25,701 nucleotides of DNA from JBBQYA01 sp038209155 (GTDB taxonomy: Bacteria > Bacteroidota > Bacteroidia > Sphingobacteriales > Sphingobacteriaceae). Shown piece by piece: positions 24,748-25,701 of the stretch. The position numbers and the translations under genes were made by a program. Each line of letters starts with the position of its first letter. Position 1 is the first letter of the stretch. The notes under the pieces were generated by a model that did no database searches, was not told the origin of the DNA, and saw nothing but the letters and a program-made list of their open reading frames with translations. The stretch covers positions 1-25,701 of the forward strand of contig JBBQYA010000039.1 of NCBI GenBank assembly GCA_038209155.1. The letters run 5' to 3'.

Positions 24748-25701
24748 ATGAAAAAAAATCTTTACTTAATTCTATTTTTATTTTTGTTTAGCGCAAAAAG
24801 CTTTGCCTCTCATGTTAATGGCGGAGATTTATCTATGCGACACTCTCCTGTTGCAAATAATGCCAATAGATATGAAATAACATTTAAGCTTTTCAGAGAC
24901 ATTAACGGAATTGCGTTAAATCCAAATTTGACATCAACAATTTGCCAGAAAAGTACTAATGCAATTAAGCTAAACGTAGTTCTAAGCTTAGTAAGTTCAT
25001 CATATTTAGTTTATAATAATCTAGATTCTGTATACTTTCCAACTAATGTTGATGAGATTCAAATGGGTATTTATAAGGGATATGCAACATTAAATTCTAG
25101 TGACTATAATAGTGAAATTGGCTATTATATATATCTTTTAGAATCCTCAAGAAGTATGGGTGTTCTAAATTATCTATCAGATAGTGATTATGCTCAATTC
25201 TATATGGAATTTCCTTCATTAGCACTTTACCCCACTTACCAATCTCCAGTTTATACTACTGATCCTAATTTATTAATGATAAATGGCGTATCATTTAATA
25301 CGAATTATAATGCAACTCAGCAAAATGGAGATTCTCTAAGTTTTGAATCAGTTTATCCATTAGGTGAAGGATTAAATGGCCGAGATAATAATCCGATTTC
25401 TTTTAATCCAGGATATAATTTTTTTACTAATATTATGAATTCCATTCCAGTGTCTGGTGAAGATATTATTGAAGTTAAAACTGGAAATATAAATCTTACT
25501 CCTTTGGCAACTGGAAAATATTTATTGGCTTTCAGAGTTTCACATTTTGATACAGCAGGAACCAAGATTCCTGTTAAGATTGGTGAAATTAGAAGAGAAT
25601 TTATTTATGATGTATATGTTCCCAAAACCGTTGGTATTAATTCTACTTATGCTAAAAACAGCTTTGTATCTACTTATCCAAATCCTGTTTCTGAAATGGT
25701 G
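24748..25701 (+). CDS. Secreted T9SS protein with 'HVNGGDL' N-terminal domain, cut at right edge
   Basis: 318 codons without a stop up to the window edge. Signal peptide 1-20 (LFLFLFSAKSFA-SH). The mature start SHVNGGDLSM followed by RYEITFKLFRDINGIAL matches a domain I recognise from large T9SS or gliding-associated surface proteins of Bacteroidota (typically 'SHIxGGE-x-x-Y...Y-x-V-T-L-x-L-Y-R-D'). The middle is beta-rich and unnamed; TGKYLLAFRVSHFD to RREFIYDVYV closes it. The last visible residues (YAKNSFVSTYPNPVSEMV) begin a T9SS CTD nearly identical, also in DNA, to that of the preceding gene. About 60-80 CTD residues are probably missing. Proteins with this N-terminus are often much longer; here the CTD follows at once, so this is a short form. 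Confidence 0.8.
   Translation, partial: MKKNLYLILFLFLFSAKSFASHVNGGDLSMRHSPVANNANRYEITFKLFRDINGIALNPNLTSTICQKSTNAIKLNVVLSLVSSSYLVYNNLDSVYFPTNVDEIQMGIYKGYATLNSSDYNSEIGYYIYLLESSRSMGVLNYLSDSDYAQFYMEFPSLALYPTYQSPVYTTDPNLLMINGVSFNTNYNATQQNGDSLSFESVYPLGEGLNGRDNNPISFNPGYNFFTNIMNSIPVSGEDIIEVKTGNINLTPLATGKYLLAFRVSHFDTAGTKIPVKIGEIRREFIYDVYVPKTVGINSTYAKNSFVSTYPNPVSEMV
25647..25701 (+). repeat. CTD-coding repeat, copy B, ending at the window edge
   Basis: Same 55 nt as 24311-24365 with one substitution; the last 39 nt are identical, and the window stops on the last shared base that can be seen. Further identity beyond the edge is unknown. Confidence 0.88.

Overview
The window looks like a stretch of chromosome from a low-GC member of the Bacteroidota. 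The evidence is: many secreted proteins ending in type IX secretion (T9SS) C-terminal sorting domains (CTDs); family proteins typical of that phylum (DUF4293, SIMPL, PEGA-like lipoprotein, the 'HVNGGDL' N-terminus); the carA-eno neighbourhood; A-rich leaders without Shine-Dalgarno motifs; and several promoter boxes of the Bacteroidota type (TTTG, about 19-21 nt, TAnnTTTG). I saw no tRNA, rRNA, CRISPR array, prophage or intact insertion sequence.

Layout. 1-791 (minus): panB, cut at the left edge. 861-3934 (plus): a doubtful ORF, then carA and eno. carA is bracketed by two inverted copies of a palindromic repeat. 4033-5622 (plus): a FtsB/DivIC-like division protein, a secreted alpha/beta hydrolase and a small PEGA-like lipoprotein, probably one operon after the eno terminator. 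5802-8433 (plus): two T9SS cargo proteins, a Ycf48-like beta-propeller and an SGNH hydrolase with a PKD domain. 8458-13091 (minus): a membrane VWA protein, a SIMPL protein, fabG and sucD, read from a promoter upstream of sucD. 13092-13402: a 311-nt gap with the third repeat copy. 13403-18269 (minus): a GT-C-like membrane protein coupled to a dolichyl-phosphate-sugar-synthase-like GT2, an ABC exporter and truA. 18404-18880 (plus): a DUF4293 membrane protein. 18992-24578 (plus): a compact operon of three T9SS-type exported proteins (EEP-family nuclease/phosphatase, a large 'GLWIGA' protein, a two-OB-fold protein) ended by a strong terminator. 24748-25701 (plus): a further T9SS protein cut off at the right edge.

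How the parts relate. Core metabolism (pantothenate, pyrimidine/arginine precursor, glycolysis, TCA cycle, fatty-acid synthesis, tRNA modification) alternates with surface and secretion genes. The GT2/GT-C pair suggests lipid-linked sugar donor synthesis feeding a membrane glycosyltransferase. The 18992-24578 operon suggests an extracellular nucleic-acid or phosphoester-processing module.

Most notable points. (1) Three copies of a repeat whose architecture is conserved although its small hairpin differs completely in sequence between copies: outer inverted repeats, one small subterminal hairpin always on the same side, and a main T-run/A-run stem. (2) A 55-nt, 54/55-identical CTD segment shared by the last two genes; the window ends exactly at the end of this repeat, which suggests a repeat-caused contig break. 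(3) The three-gene secreted operon. Otherwise the region is ordinary, and I do not see a clear new defence or mobile system.
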